Of a DNA stretch of 64,000 nucleotides, positions 34,894-44,189 are shown piece after piece. Every line of letters starts with the position of its first letter. Positions within the stretch are counted from its first letter, which is position 1. This stretch comes from an uncultured Pelagibacteraceae bacterium (lineage in GTDB: Bacteria; Pseudomonadota; Alphaproteobacteria; Pelagibacterales; Pelagibacteraceae), in the NCBI GenBank assembly GCA_902611175.1, contig CACLYQ010000002.1, positions 1 to 64,000 on the forward strand, given 5' to 3'. The translations under genes and the position numbers were made by a program. Under the pieces are notes generated by a model. It was not told where the DNA came from. It was given only the letters and a program-made list of their open reading frames with translations, and did no database searches.

Positions 34894-36774
34894 ATGTCTA
34901 ATTATTTAGGAAATTATTCTTTATATGTTGCTTTAATAGCATCTGTTTATTTAATTTTTAAGTCATACTTGGATGCAAATTCAGAAAATAAATATTTAGA
35001 TAAAAACTTTATTTTAATTACTTCAATACAAACTATAATGATTACGGTAAGTTTTTTTAGTCTAGTTGCAGCTTTTGTAATTTCAGATTTTAGTAATGAA
35101 ACTGTTTTCAACAATTCTCATACTTTAAAACCTTTATTTTATAAAGTATCAGGTACATGGGGAAATCACGAGGGAAGTTTATTATTGTGGTTATTAGTTC
35201 TTTCAATTTTTCTATTTATTTTTTTATTAAATTCAAGATCACAAGATACTAAATACAAACTTTTAACGATACTATTTCAACAAATTATTATTTCAGGTTT
35301 TCTAGTTTTTATTTTATTAACTTCCAACCCATTCAAAATACTATATCCAATTCCTAGCGAGGGATTAGGTTTGAACCCTATTTTACAAGACCCTGCTTTA
35401 GCTATTCATCCTCCAATTTTATATTTAGGTTATGTTGGAACATCTATTATTTTTTCAGCTTCACTTGCCTCAATGATTAGCGGAAATATTGGAGATAAGT
35501 GGGCAAGGCATATTAAAAAATGGGTTTTGGTATCTTGGGTATTTTTAACAATTGGTATTTTGCTTGGATCTATATGGGCATATTATGAGCTGGGCTGGGG
35601 AGGTTTTTGGTTTTGGGATCCTGTAGAAAATGTTTCATTAATGCCATGGTTTTGCTTAACAGCGCTACTGCATACTGTAATTGTATTACAGAAAAGAAAT
35701 TCGTTTAAAGAGTGGACTATTATTTTGTCAATTACAACTTTCTCACTGAGTATGAGTGGCACTTTTCTTGTTAGGTCTGGAATTTTAAATTCAATTCATA
35801 CTTTTGCAAACGATCCATCAAGAGGGCTATATATATTAAGTTTTCTCTTTATCCTAATTTTGATGTCTATATTAATTTTCTTTTTTAATCAGAATAAAAT
35901 ATCAAACACAGCTAAAGAGAATTTTATTTTAAGTAAAGAGACTGCAATATTAGTGAATAACTGGTTTATGATGTTTTTTTTATCTGTTGTTCTTGTTGGT
36001 ACAATTTATCCAATATTTCTTGAAGTTTTAAATGGTTCAAAAATTTCTGTTGGTCCACCTTTTTATCATAATCTTTTAATACCCTTCTTAATTCCTTTTT
36101 TAATATTCATGAGCTTTGGCCCAAGTTTGAAATGGATTAAAGATAAATTAAAAAAGTTTAACAATAATATTTTAATTATTTTTTTAGTTTCACTACTTAT
36201 TTCATATGTCATTTTAACAAAAACCGAAAATTCGTTTCTGTTGTCTATTCCCCTGATAGTTTTGAGCATCTATCTTTTATTAGTAACAATTAAGGATTTT
36301 TTTGTTAGTAAATCCTCGATTAGCCAAAAAATTTCACATTTTGGTTTTAGTTTATTAATTACTAGTATCTTATTGAATGGCCTTTTTTCTAATGAATTCA
36401 ATTCAAATATGAAAGTAGGAGATGAAAGAATATTCAATGAAAAAGTTGTAAAATTAAAAGAAGTTAATGTTACAGATGTAGACAATTATAAATCTCTTAA
36501 AGCTAGTTTTGAAGTTACAAATAAAAATTCCTCTTTTGCTTTATACCCAGAAGTTAGAATTTACCAACAGCCTTTAACTATTACGAGTGAAGCGGATATT
36601 AAGACAACATTATTTTCAGATAATTTTTTAGTATTTAATATTTTAAAAGACGATGGTTATTATAATGTAAGATATCAATATAAACCCTTAATGATTTGGA
36701 TATGGATCTCAACTATATTTATTGGTTTTGGTGGTTTATTAAGTGTCATTAGAAAAAATGAGCAAAAATATTAA
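34894..36774 (+). CDS. ccmF: Cytochrome c haem lyase subunit CcmF
   Basis: CcmF joins haem to apocytochrome c. The 626-residue multi-span membrane protein carries the tryptophan-rich motif Trp-Gly-Gly-Phe-Trp-Phe-Trp-Asp-Pro-Val-Glu-Asn near residue 235, plus Gly-Thr-Trp-Gly-Asn-His-Glu-Gly-Ser and Ile-His-Pro-Pro segments with conserved His residues. Its end overlaps ccmG. It is slightly shorter than typical CcmF (about 650 residues). Confidence 0.96.
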   Translation: MSNYLGNYSLYVALIASVYLIFKSYLDANSENKYLDKNFILITSIQTIMITVSFFSLVAAFVISDFSNETVFNNSHTLKPLFYKVSGTWGNHEGSLLLWLLVLSIFLFIFLLNSRSQDTKYKLLTILFQQIIISGFLVFILLTSNPFKILYPIPSEGLGLNPILQDPALAIHPPILYLGYVGTSIIFSASLASMISGNIGDKWARHIKKWVLVSWVFLTIGILLGSIWAYYELGWGGFWFWDPVENVSLMPWFCLTALLHTVIVLQKRNSFKEWTIILSITTFSLSMSGTFLVRSGILNSIHTFANDPSRGLYILSFLFILILMSILIFFFNQNKISNTAKENFILSKETAILVNNWFMMFFLSVVLVGTIYPIFLEVLNGSKISVGPPFYHNLLIPFLIPFLIFMSFGPSLKWIKDKLKKFNNNILIIFLVSLLISYVILTKTENSFLLSIPLIVLSIYLLLVTIKDFFVSKSSISQKISHFGFSLLITSILLNGLFSNEFNSNMKVGDERIFNEKVVKLKEVNVTDVDNYKSLKASFEVTNKNSSFALYPEVRIYQQPLTITSEADIKTTLFSDNFLVFNILKDDGYYNVRYQYKPLMIWIWISTIFIGFGGLLSVIRKNEQKY

Positions 36775-37288
36775 ATTTTTAGGATTACTACTAACATTAA
36801 TAATAATTTTTATAATCTTGCTTAAGGGATTGAACGTATCGAAAGATTACTCTAACGAGAAATTAAAAAGTAAAATAGATTTTTCACTTAATGCAAAAAA
36901 ACTATTTTCTGATGAAATAATTAATATTTCAGACTTATTTGATAAAAATAGTCCTTCTGTAGTAAATATTTGGGCATCTTGGTGTGCACCATGTAGAGAA
37001 GAGCATCAGTTTTTAATGAAATTAAAAGATATGAACATAAATATAATTGGAATTAATTATAAAGACAGTCCAAAAAATGCGAAAAATTTTTTAAGCTTAC
37101 TTGGAAATCCTTATTCAGAAGTTATTACTGATAACGATGGAACAAAATCAATAGAATTTGGAGCTATTGGTGTTCCTGAAACTTTTATTATAAGTGGTAA
37201 AACAAATGAGATAATAAAAAAGTATATTGGCCCATTGACGAGCGAAAATTTAATAGAAATAAAAAATTTGTTAAAAAAAAATGCCTAA
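36758..37288 (+). CDS. ccmG: Thiol:disulfide interchange protein CcmG/DsbE
   Basis: The thioredoxin-fold protein has an N-terminal membrane anchor and the active site Trp-Ala-Ser-Trp-Cys-Ala-Pro-Cys, with the cis-Pro segment Gly-Val-Pro-Glu-Thr-Phe. It reduces the haem-binding cysteines of apocytochromes in the periplasm. I prefer the ATG at 36758 (176 residues, 17-base overlap with ccmF) over a GTG at 36743. Confidence 0.94.
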   Translation: MSKNIKFLGLLLTLIIIFIILLKGLNVSKDYSNEKLKSKIDFSLNAKKLFSDEIINISDLFDKNSPSVVNIWASWCAPCREEHQFLMKLKDMNINIIGINYKDSPKNAKNFLSLLGNPYSEVITDNDGTKSIEFGAIGVPETFIISGKTNEIIKKYIGPLTSENLIEIKNLLKKNA

Positions 37289-37640
37289 AATTATAAAGTT
37301 AGTATTCTTATTATATTTTTGTTTTAATTTTTCCTATGCTAATGAAATAAATACTAAAGTAGATCAAATTACAAAAAACTTGAGGTGCTTGATATGCCAA
37401 GGTCAATCTGTTTATGATTCTCAATCTGATTTTGCTATAAGTATGAAGCTTGTTGTAAAAAATAAGATTGATGAAGGTAAAGCAGAAGAAGAAATATATG
37501 ATTATTTAAAAAATAAATATGGAGAATGGATTGTATATGAACCAGAATTAAACCAAAATACATTTTTACTCTGGTCAATACCTTTGATTTTGTTCGTTTT
37601 TGGCGGCCTTTTAATTATTAGAAAAGTATCTATAAAGTAA
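37281..37640 (+). CDS. ccmH: Cytochrome c maturation protein CcmH
   Basis: The 119-residue protein has a signal peptide, the redox motif Leu-Arg-Cys-Leu-Ile-Cys-Gln-Gly-Gln-Ser and a C-terminal membrane helix near residues 97-112, as in short CcmH/CcmL proteins. It works with CcmG and CcmF on apocytochrome thiols. No CcmI-like TPR domain is fused or adjacent. It overlaps ccmG by 8 bases. Confidence 0.94.
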   Translation: MPKIIKLVFLLYFCFNFSYANEINTKVDQITKNLRCLICQGQSVYDSQSDFAISMKLVVKNKIDEGKAEEEIYDYLKNKYGEWIVYEPELNQNTFLLWSIPLILFVFGGLLIIRKVSIK

Positions 37641-37641
37641 C

Positions 37642-38139
37642 ATGAATTTCAATATGAAGATTTTAATTAAAACTTTAATAATTTCATTTCTCACTGTCTC
37701 ATTTTCTAATGCAGAAAATAAATTGAGCCTTTACACTGGCATGTTTGACTTCAGCGATGATGGTAAGAGAGCAAATCTTTTCGGAGCTGAATATAAAAAT
37801 TTTAATGCTAGCAAAGATATTTTCTTGGGTAATGTTCAGCCTGTGACAGGTGCGATGATAACAGCTGATGATGCAATATATATTTATACAGGTTATCAAT
37901 TAACCCAAAAATCTAATTCAACCACCTTTTCCCCTAGTTTTGCAGTTGGATATTACGATGAGGGTGATGGCAAGGACTTAGGTCACGAAATTGAATTTAA
38001 GACACAAATACAGATATTATTTGAAATTTCATCTAATTCTGAATTAGGAATTTCTTATAATCATATTTCTAATGCGAGTCTTGGAGATAAAAATCCTGGG
38101 GCAAATAGTTATATGTTTAATTTTATAAAAAAATTTTAA
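37642..38139 (+). CDS. PagL-like lipid A deacylase (acyloxyacyl hydrolase family)
   Basis: The 165-residue protein has a signal peptide (ending near residue 24) and an outer-membrane beta-barrel look. Its C-terminal region contains Tyr-Asn-His-Ile-Ser-Asn-Ala-Ser-Leu-Gly and Asn-Pro-Gly-Ala-Asn, matching the PagL family active site (His-x-Ser-Asn and Asn-Pro-Gly). PagL removes the 3-O acyl chain of lipid A in the outer membrane. It ends in Phe, as outer-membrane proteins usually do. It follows ccmH by one base. Confidence 0.82.
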   Translation: MNFNMKILIKTLIISFLTVSFSNAENKLSLYTGMFDFSDDGKRANLFGAEYKNFNASKDIFLGNVQPVTGAMITADDAIYIYTGYQLTQKSNSTTFSPSFAVGYYDEGDGKDLGHEIEFKTQIQILFEISSNSELGISYNHISNASLGDKNPGANSYMFNFIKKF

Positions 38140-38147
38140 CTTAAGAT

Positions 38148-39302
38148 ATGAGATTAAAAGATTGTCATAACTTTTATGATTTTAGAAAACTAGCAAAACA
38201 AAAGCTTCCATCTCCAATATTTCATTATATTGATGGAGCGGCAGATGATGAAATAACTTATGCAAGAAATAGTAGCGCATTTAATGACGTTGACTTAGTT
38301 CCAAATGTTTTAAGAGGTGTTGAAAATGTGGACTTATCAACGACTATTTTTGGAAAAAAACTAGATTTACCTTTTTATTGTTCTCCAACAGCTCTGCAAA
38401 GGCTATTCCACTACGAAGGAGAAAGAGCGGTTGGAAAAGCTGCAAAGAAGTTTAACACGATGTTTGGTGTTTCAGCATTGGCTACAGTTAGTGTTGAGGA
38501 AATTTCCTCTTTAATAGATACACCAAAAATGTTTCAATTTTATTTCCATAAAGACAGAGGATTAAATGACTCTTGTTTAGAAAGAGCGAAAGCAGCAAAA
38601 TTTGATGTGATGGCTTTAACTGTTGATACGATAACAGGAGGAAATCGTGAAAGAGATTTAAGAACTGGATTTACATCACCTCCAAAATTAACACTTTCGA
38701 GTTTGTTTAGTTTTGCCACAAAACCAATGTGGGGAATAAATTATTTAACTAAAGGGAAATTTGAACTACCACATCTTCAAGATTTTGTTAAAGAAGGCAC
38801 TGACACAAATACTTCAATTGGTAATTATTTTTCTACTATGTTGGATCAATCTATGAACTGGGACGACGCTGAAAAATTGTGCTCTCAGTGGGGTGGTCAT
38901 TTTGCGCTTAAGGGAGTTATGAGTGTTGAAGATGCTAAAAGAGCGGTTGATATCGGATGCACTGGTATAATGGTATCAAATCATGGAGGTAGACAGCTTG
39001 ACGGTTCTAGATCACCATTTGATCAATTAGCTGAAATTGTAGATGCAGTTGGCGATAAGCTAGATGTTATTTGTGAAGGGGGATTTCAAAGAGGAACCCA
39101 TATGTTAAAAGCTTTATCTATGGGGGCAAAAGCATGTGCTGGTGGAAGATTATATCTTTATGCTTTAGCTGCAGCAGGTCAAGAAGGTGTCGAGAGAGCA
39201 CTTAACTTATATAAAACTGAATTAGTAAGAGACATGAAATTAATGGGCTGTACAAAAATCAGTGATCTTAATCGAAATAATTTAAGATTCCGAAATCCAT
39301 GA
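38148..39302 (+). CDS. FMN-dependent alpha-hydroxy-acid oxidase/dehydrogenase, copy 1
   Basis: The 384-residue TIM-barrel enzyme belongs to the LldD/glycolate oxidase family, which oxidises L-2-hydroxyacids. The catalytic His and Arg appear in Ser-Asn-His-Gly-Gly-Arg-Gln-Leu-Asp-Gly, and a catalytic Tyr in Gln-Phe-Tyr-Phe. The FMN phosphate loop, usually Asp-Gly-Gly-Val-Arg-Arg-Gly, is changed to Glu310-Gly-Gly-Phe-Gln314-Arg, while Arg334 of the later Gly-Arg site is kept. It overlaps its paralogue by 4 bases, and the two align without gaps in this region. The acceptor and substrate are unknown; lactate or glycolate are likely. Confidence 0.92.
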   Translation: MRLKDCHNFYDFRKLAKQKLPSPIFHYIDGAADDEITYARNSSAFNDVDLVPNVLRGVENVDLSTTIFGKKLDLPFYCSPTALQRLFHYEGERAVGKAAKKFNTMFGVSALATVSVEEISSLIDTPKMFQFYFHKDRGLNDSCLERAKAAKFDVMALTVDTITGGNRERDLRTGFTSPPKLTLSSLFSFATKPMWGINYLTKGKFELPHLQDFVKEGTDTNTSIGNYFSTMLDQSMNWDDAEKLCSQWGGHFALKGVMSVEDAKRAVDIGCTGIMVSNHGGRQLDGSRSPFDQLAEIVDAVGDKLDVICEGGFQRGTHMLKALSMGAKACAGGRLYLYALAAAGQEGVERALNLYKTELVRDMKLMGCTKISDLNRNNLRFRNP

Positions 39303-40450
39303 GCTTGAAGAATTGTTACAATTTCGAGGATTTTAGAAAATTAGCTAAAAAAAGATTACCAGCTCCGATTTTTCATTACATTGATGGTGGTGCAGATGAT
39401 GAAACCACTCTAAAAAGAAATACAAATTCGTTTGATGATTGTGATTTAGTGCCTAATATTCTAAGAAGCGTAGGAGAACCTGATTTATCCACAACAGTTT
39501 TTGGAAGAAAAATTGATATGCCGATTTTTTTATCTCCTACTGCTATGCAAAGTTTATATCATCCTGATGGAGATAAAGCTTCAGCGCGCGCTGCAGAAAA
39601 ATTTGGTACTATGTATAGTATGTCGACAATGGCATCATTTTCTATTGAAGAAATTGCTAACATATCAAGTGGACCAAAATTATTTCAACTTTATATTCAT
39701 AAAGACAAATCATTCACTGATGATTTGATTGATAGGTGTAAAAGAGCAAACTTCGATGGTCTGTGTTTAACAGTTGATACAATTGTTGCTGGAAATAGAG
39801 AAAGAGATCACAGAACTGGATTTACAACTCCTCCTAAATTTACTCTAGAAAGTATAATGAATTTTGCAATGAGACCCGGATGGTTATTTAGATACTTCAC
39901 AAACAAAAAGTTTGAACTAGCTAATATTAAACACAAAACTGATAAAGGGACCAATATTACAAAATCTGTAATAGATTATGTTAATGAACAGTATGATCCA
40001 AAAATGAATTGGGACGATGCAGAATACTGTATAAAAAAATGGGACGGGCCTTTTGCATTAAAAGGTGTGATGTCAGTTGAAGACGCAAAGAGAGCAGTTG
40101 ATATTGGTTGTACTGCGATAATAATTTCTAATCATGGAGGAAGACAACTTGATGGATCTAGAACTCCATTTGATCAACTAAAGGCTATTTCAGATGCTGT
40201 GGGTGATAAGGTTGAGATAATTTTAGATGGAGGTGTTAGACGGGGAACTCATGTTCTAAAGGCTTTAGCTGCAGGTGCAACTGCTTGTAGTTTTGGTAAA
40301 GCTTTTTTGTTTAGCTTAGGAGCGGGTGGACAGCAAGGAGTAGAGAGGCTGCTTCAAAATATGCACGACGAAATTAGAAGGAATATGATCCTTATGGGCT
40401 GCAAAAGTGTAAAAGAGTTAGATAGATCAAAGATAATTTACCGTAATTAA
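39299..40450 (+). CDS. FMN-dependent alpha-hydroxy-acid oxidase/dehydrogenase, copy 2
   Basis: The 383-residue paralogue of the preceding gene arose by an old tandem duplication, judging from moderate identity. Catalytic His and Arg (Ser-Asn-His-Gly-Gly-Arg-Gln-Leu) and Tyr (Gln-Leu-Tyr-Ile) are kept. Here the phosphate loop is canonical (Asp310-Gly-Gly-Val-Arg314-Arg), but the second FMN site is Gly-Lys334 instead of Gly-Arg. The substitutions in the two copies are thus complementary. The 4-base overlap suggests equal production and possibly a mixed oligomer. Confidence 0.92.
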   Translation: MSLKNCYNFEDFRKLAKKRLPAPIFHYIDGGADDETTLKRNTNSFDDCDLVPNILRSVGEPDLSTTVFGRKIDMPIFLSPTAMQSLYHPDGDKASARAAEKFGTMYSMSTMASFSIEEIANISSGPKLFQLYIHKDKSFTDDLIDRCKRANFDGLCLTVDTIVAGNRERDHRTGFTTPPKFTLESIMNFAMRPGWLFRYFTNKKFELANIKHKTDKGTNITKSVIDYVNEQYDPKMNWDDAEYCIKKWDGPFALKGVMSVEDAKRAVDIGCTAIIISNHGGRQLDGSRTPFDQLKAISDAVGDKVEIILDGGVRRGTHVLKALAAGATACSFGKAFLFSLGAGGQQGVERLLQNMHDEIRRNMILMGCKSVKELDRSKIIYRN

Positions 40451-40539
40451 ATATTTTTTATAAATAATTTTTATTATTATTTACACTTTAAATAAATAGA
40501 CATGAAGATGCTTTTCAGTTAATTTGTCGACGAAAAATT

Positions 40540-41709
40540 ATGATTGAACTAGCAAAAGCATTAGATCGTTTAGGAACTGAAAGTGCATTTTCTGTTTTAG
40601 CAGAAGCAAAAAAATTAGAAGCACAAGGAAAACCTATGATCCATTTAGGTCTAGGACAACCTGACTTTAAAACTCCAAAACATGTAGTCGAAGCTGCAAA
40701 AAAAGCTTTAGATGACGGTCATCATGGTTATGTTTTATCAAATGGAATTCCAGAATGTCGAGAAGCTGTCGCAAGATGGGTTAAGAGACTTTACAATGCT
40801 GATATTGATCCAAATAGAGTTTTAATAATGCCAGGTGGTAAACCTACAATGTATTATGCAATTACTTGTTATGGAGAACCAGGTGTTGAAATAATTCATC
40901 CTACTCCAGCTTTTCCAATTTATGAATCAATGATTAACTACTCTGGAGCAAAAGCTGTTCCATATGATTTAACTGAGGATAAAGATTTAAAATTTGATCC
41001 AGACAAAATTCTATCTTTGATAACTGACAAAACTAGACTTTTAATCTTAATTAATCCAAATAACCCAACTGGAAGTTTTGTTGAAAAACCTGCAATTGAT
41101 TACCTGGCAAAAGAATTAGAAAAACATCCGCAAGTCACAATTTTAAGTGATGAAATTTATAGTAGACAAATTTTTGACTATAAAGAAATGCCGACTTTCT
41201 TTAACTATCCTAACTTAAGAGACAGATTAATTGTTCTTGAGGGTTGGAGTAAAGCATATTCTATGACTGGATGGAGACTTGGTTGGAGTTACTGGCCAGA
41301 GCATTTGGTTGAACATGTAAACAAACTTTTGATTAATAGTGTATCATGTGTAAATGCAGCAGCCCAATATGCTGGTATAGCTGCATTAGATGGTCCAGAA
41401 GACTCAATTAAAGATATGTTAGACAAATTTACGTTAAGAAGAAATTTAATTCATAAAGGATTAAATGATTTACCAGGAGTTGAGTGTAGTTTGCCGGGAG
41501 GAGCTTTTTATGCTTTTCCGAATATAAAAGGGACTGGCATGAATGGATCTGAGTTTTGCAAAAAAGCTATGCATGAAGCTGGAGTAGCAATTGTTCCTGG
41601 CACTGCGTTTGGTAAGACTTGTAATGATTATGTTAGATTTAGTTTTGCTGCATCTAGAGATAATATAATGCAAGCCTTGGAAAACATAGGCAAGATGCTT
41701 TCTAAATAA
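40540..41709 (+). CDS. PLP-dependent class I/II aminotransferase
   Basis: The 389-residue protein shows the aspartate aminotransferase-like fold: Gly-Leu-Gly-Gln-Pro-Asp-Phe near residue 38, Asn-Pro-Asn-Asn-Pro-Thr-Gly near 172, and the PLP lysine in Gly-Trp-Ser-Lys-Ala-Tyr-Ser-Met-Thr-Gly-Trp-Arg near 235. It swaps amino groups between an amino acid and a 2-oxoacid. Next to hydroxyacid oxidases, it could use their 2-oxoacid products (glyoxylate or pyruvate). The exact substrate is not predictable. Confidence 0.93.
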   Translation: MIELAKALDRLGTESAFSVLAEAKKLEAQGKPMIHLGLGQPDFKTPKHVVEAAKKALDDGHHGYVLSNGIPECREAVARWVKRLYNADIDPNRVLIMPGGKPTMYYAITCYGEPGVEIIHPTPAFPIYESMINYSGAKAVPYDLTEDKDLKFDPDKILSLITDKTRLLILINPNNPTGSFVEKPAIDYLAKELEKHPQVTILSDEIYSRQIFDYKEMPTFFNYPNLRDRLIVLEGWSKAYSMTGWRLGWSYWPEHLVEHVNKLLINSVSCVNAAAQYAGIAALDGPEDSIKDMLDKFTLRRNLIHKGLNDLPGVECSLPGGAFYAFPNIKGTGMNGSEFCKKAMHEAGVAIVPGTAFGKTCNDYVRFSFAASRDNIMQALENIGKMLSK

Positions 41710-41746
41710 ACTGTATTTTTAACTAATATTTTTGTATTATTAATTA

Positions 41747-43120
41747 ATGAATGAAACTGTCCAAGCAGAATTAAAAAAGATATTTAATGGGAGATTTTCC
41801 ACATCTGAGTCTACTCGTGCAAATTATGCAAGAGGAGAAGATACCTATAATCCAATATTATCGAAGGCAGTTGTATTTCCAGAAACTAATGAAGAAGTTT
41901 CAAAAATCCTTAAAATTTGTAACGAGCACAAAATTCCTGTTGTCCCGTTTGGTACAGGCACTTCTCTTGAAGGTCATGTTGTTGGAAATCAAAATGGTAT
42001 TACAATTTCTCTAGAAAAAATGAATAAAGTTTTAAGCGTAAATGCTGAAGATTTTGATTGCAGAGTACAAGCAAATGTAACAAGAAAACAATTAAATGAA
42101 TACTTAAGAGAAGACGGAGTATTTTTTCCAATAGATCCTGGTGCGGATGCTGCACTCGGTGGTATGGCATCTACTTCAGCTTCAGGAACAATGGCAGTTA
42201 AATATGGAACAATGAGAACAGTTATTTCTGGTTTAACAGTTGTTTTACCAAATGGAGACATAATTAAAACCGGTGCAAGAACCAAAAAAACTTCTGCGGG
42301 ATATAACTTAACTAATTTGTTTATTGGATCTGAGGGAACTTTAGGAATTATTACAGAAGTTCAATTAAGATTATCACCAATACCTGAGAGTATAATGAGT
42401 GCAGTTTGCTATTTTACAGATTTAGACTCAGCAGTAAAGACTGCACAAGAAGTTATTCAGTATGGTGTTCCAATTGCAAGAATTGAAATGTTAAACAAAG
42501 ATCAAATGGAAATTAGCATTAAATATTCAAAGTTAGAAAACATCAAAGCATCACCAACTTTATTCTTTGAATTTCATGGTAGTGAACTATCAAATAATGA
42601 GTCTATAAAAATTGTTGAAGAATTATCAAAAAATAATGGTGGAAGTGATTTTCAATGGGCATCTTCTCCCGAAGAACAAAAAATACTCTGGAAAGCAAGG
42701 CATGATGTTTACTATTCAGTAAAAGCTTTAGGCCATGATATGAAAGTGTATTCTACAGATGTTTGCGTACCAATTTCAAAGTTAGTTGAGTGTATTTCAT
42801 GGGCGGAAAAAGAAGTTAAAAAATTAGGTTTAACTGCACCAATGGTTGGTCATGTTGGAGATGGAAATTTTCATTCAATAATATTGTATGATCCTGACGA
42901 TGAAGAAAAACAAAAAAAAATTAGACAGTACAGCGATGATCTTATTAACAAAGCTTTAGAGTTAGAGGGAACAATTACAGGAGAACATGGAATTGGTCTT
43001 CAAAAAAAACATTACTTATTAAGAGAGCACCCAGACAATTTGCCAGTGATGAAAGCTATTAAAAGAAGCATTGATGTAAACAATATCATGAATCCTGGTA
43101 AGGTTTTTGATCTAAATTAA
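41747..43120 (+). CDS. FAD-linked oxidase, GlcD/D-lactate dehydrogenase type
   Basis: The 457-residue flavoprotein has the PCMH-type FAD-binding domain (Pro-Phe-Gly-Thr-Gly-Thr-Ser-Leu-Glu-Gly-His near residue 67, and Pro-Gly-Ala-Asp-Ala-Ala-Leu-Gly-Gly-Met near 128) and the C-terminal oxidase domain with metal-binding Val-Gly-His-Val-Gly-Asp-Gly-Asn-Phe-His near 367 and Gly-Glu-His-Gly-Ile-Gly near 410. It oxidises D-2-hydroxyacids such as D-lactate or glycolate. No GlcE/GlcF partners follow, so the single-subunit DLD type is more likely. Confidence 0.92.
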   Translation: MNETVQAELKKIFNGRFSTSESTRANYARGEDTYNPILSKAVVFPETNEEVSKILKICNEHKIPVVPFGTGTSLEGHVVGNQNGITISLEKMNKVLSVNAEDFDCRVQANVTRKQLNEYLREDGVFFPIDPGADAALGGMASTSASGTMAVKYGTMRTVISGLTVVLPNGDIIKTGARTKKTSAGYNLTNLFIGSEGTLGIITEVQLRLSPIPESIMSAVCYFTDLDSAVKTAQEVIQYGVPIARIEMLNKDQMEISIKYSKLENIKASPTLFFEFHGSELSNNESIKIVEELSKNNGGSDFQWASSPEEQKILWKARHDVYYSVKALGHDMKVYSTDVCVPISKLVECISWAEKEVKKLGLTAPMVGHVGDGNFHSIILYDPDDEEKQKKIRQYSDDLINKALELEGTITGEHGIGLQKKHYLLREHPDNLPVMKAIKRSIDVNNIMNPGKVFDLN

Positions 43121-43131
43121 TCCAAAATAAA

Positions 43132-44085
43132 ATGAAAAAAATTTTAATCACAAGAAGGCTTTTAAGATCTTGTGAGGATAAAGCTAAAGAATTATTTGAT
43201 GCTAAATTTAATTTAAATGATGAACTCTACTCTCAAAATAAGCTAATAGAGATGAGTTCAGGCTGTGATGGTATTTTATCAGCTCTAACAGATAAGCTAG
43301 ATGCTGAAACAATTAATCATTTACCGGATAGTATCAAAATTATTTCAAACTTTGCTGTAGGTTTTGGAAATATAGATTTAGAAGCTGCAAAGAAAAGAGG
43401 GATTACAGTAACAAACACGCCAGATGTTTTAACCGATGCAACTGCAGAAATTGGGGTTTTGTTGATATTAGGTGCATGCAGAAGAGCATCTGAAGGAATT
43501 GAAAAAGCTAGAGAAGGTGGCTGGGTTTGGTCAGCAGATATGTTGATTGGTAAACAATTAACAGGCACAAGACTTGGAATACTTGGAATGGGTAGAATTG
43601 GTCAAAAAATAGCAAAAATTGCTAAATCTTTAGGTATGATAATTCATTATCACAATCGTTCAAAATTAAGTGAAGAAAAAGAACAAGGTGCAACTTACCA
43701 CGACAACTTAAATGATTTGATGAAAGTCTCTGATGTCCTTTCGGTATGTTGTCCTGCATCTAAAGAGACAATAAATTTAATCAATAAAGATACACTAGAA
43801 CTATTACCTAAAGGTGCTGTAGTGACCAATGTTGCAAGAGGAGATATAATTGAAGATGAAGCTTTAATAGATGCTTTGGAAAGAAGAAAAGTTTATGCAG
43901 TTGGGCTAGATGTATACAAAAATGAACCAAATTTAAATCCAGGATATCTTAAACACAAAAGTGCTTTTATTCTTCCTCATTTGGGTAGCGCGACTAAAGA
44001 AACTAGAACCGCAATGGCTAATCTAGCTATAGATAATATTGATGAGTTTTTCAAAACAGGTGGATGCAAAAACAAAGTTAATTAA
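43132..44085 (+). CDS. D-2-hydroxyacid dehydrogenase (glyoxylate/hydroxypyruvate reductase-like)
   Basis: The 317-residue enzyme has the NAD(P)-binding Gly-Met-Gly-Arg-Ile-Gly-Gln motif near residue 151. The catalytic Arg is in Asn-Val-Ala-Arg-Gly-Asp, followed by Glu and His (Pro-His-Leu-Gly-Ser). It probably reduces glyoxylate or hydroxypyruvate, or runs in reverse on glycolate or D-glycerate. It lies 11 bases after the FAD-linked oxidase, which would act on the same C2/C3 acids. Confidence 0.92.
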   Translation: MKKILITRRLLRSCEDKAKELFDAKFNLNDELYSQNKLIEMSSGCDGILSALTDKLDAETINHLPDSIKIISNFAVGFGNIDLEAAKKRGITVTNTPDVLTDATAEIGVLLILGACRRASEGIEKAREGGWVWSADMLIGKQLTGTRLGILGMGRIGQKIAKIAKSLGMIIHYHNRSKLSEEKEQGATYHDNLNDLMKVSDVLSVCCPASKETINLINKDTLELLPKGAVVTNVARGDIIEDEALIDALERRKVYAVGLDVYKNEPNLNPGYLKHKSAFILPHLGSATKETRTAMANLAIDNIDEFFKTGGCKNKVN

Positions 44086-44176
44086 CAATCTCAAGTTGTA
44101 ATTGGTAATTAAAATTATTCTAACTTTCTAGACATATTTTTTATTTCAATTTAGAATTTGTTTATAAAAAAAAATT

Positions 44177-44183
44177 AGAGAGG
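44177..44183 (+). promoter_or_regulatory. Strong ribosome binding site of the alcohol dehydrogenase gene
   Basis: AGAGAGG lies 6 bases before the ATG at 44190, after a 104-base gap that presumably holds the promoter of the transporter operon. The same AGAGAGG recurs before the next gene. Confidence 0.75.
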
Positions 44184-44189
44184 AAAATA

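Noticed and set aside
38148-40450. Tandem oxidases as an assembly duplication
   Set aside because: The two copies differ widely at the DNA and protein level, so this is an old duplication.
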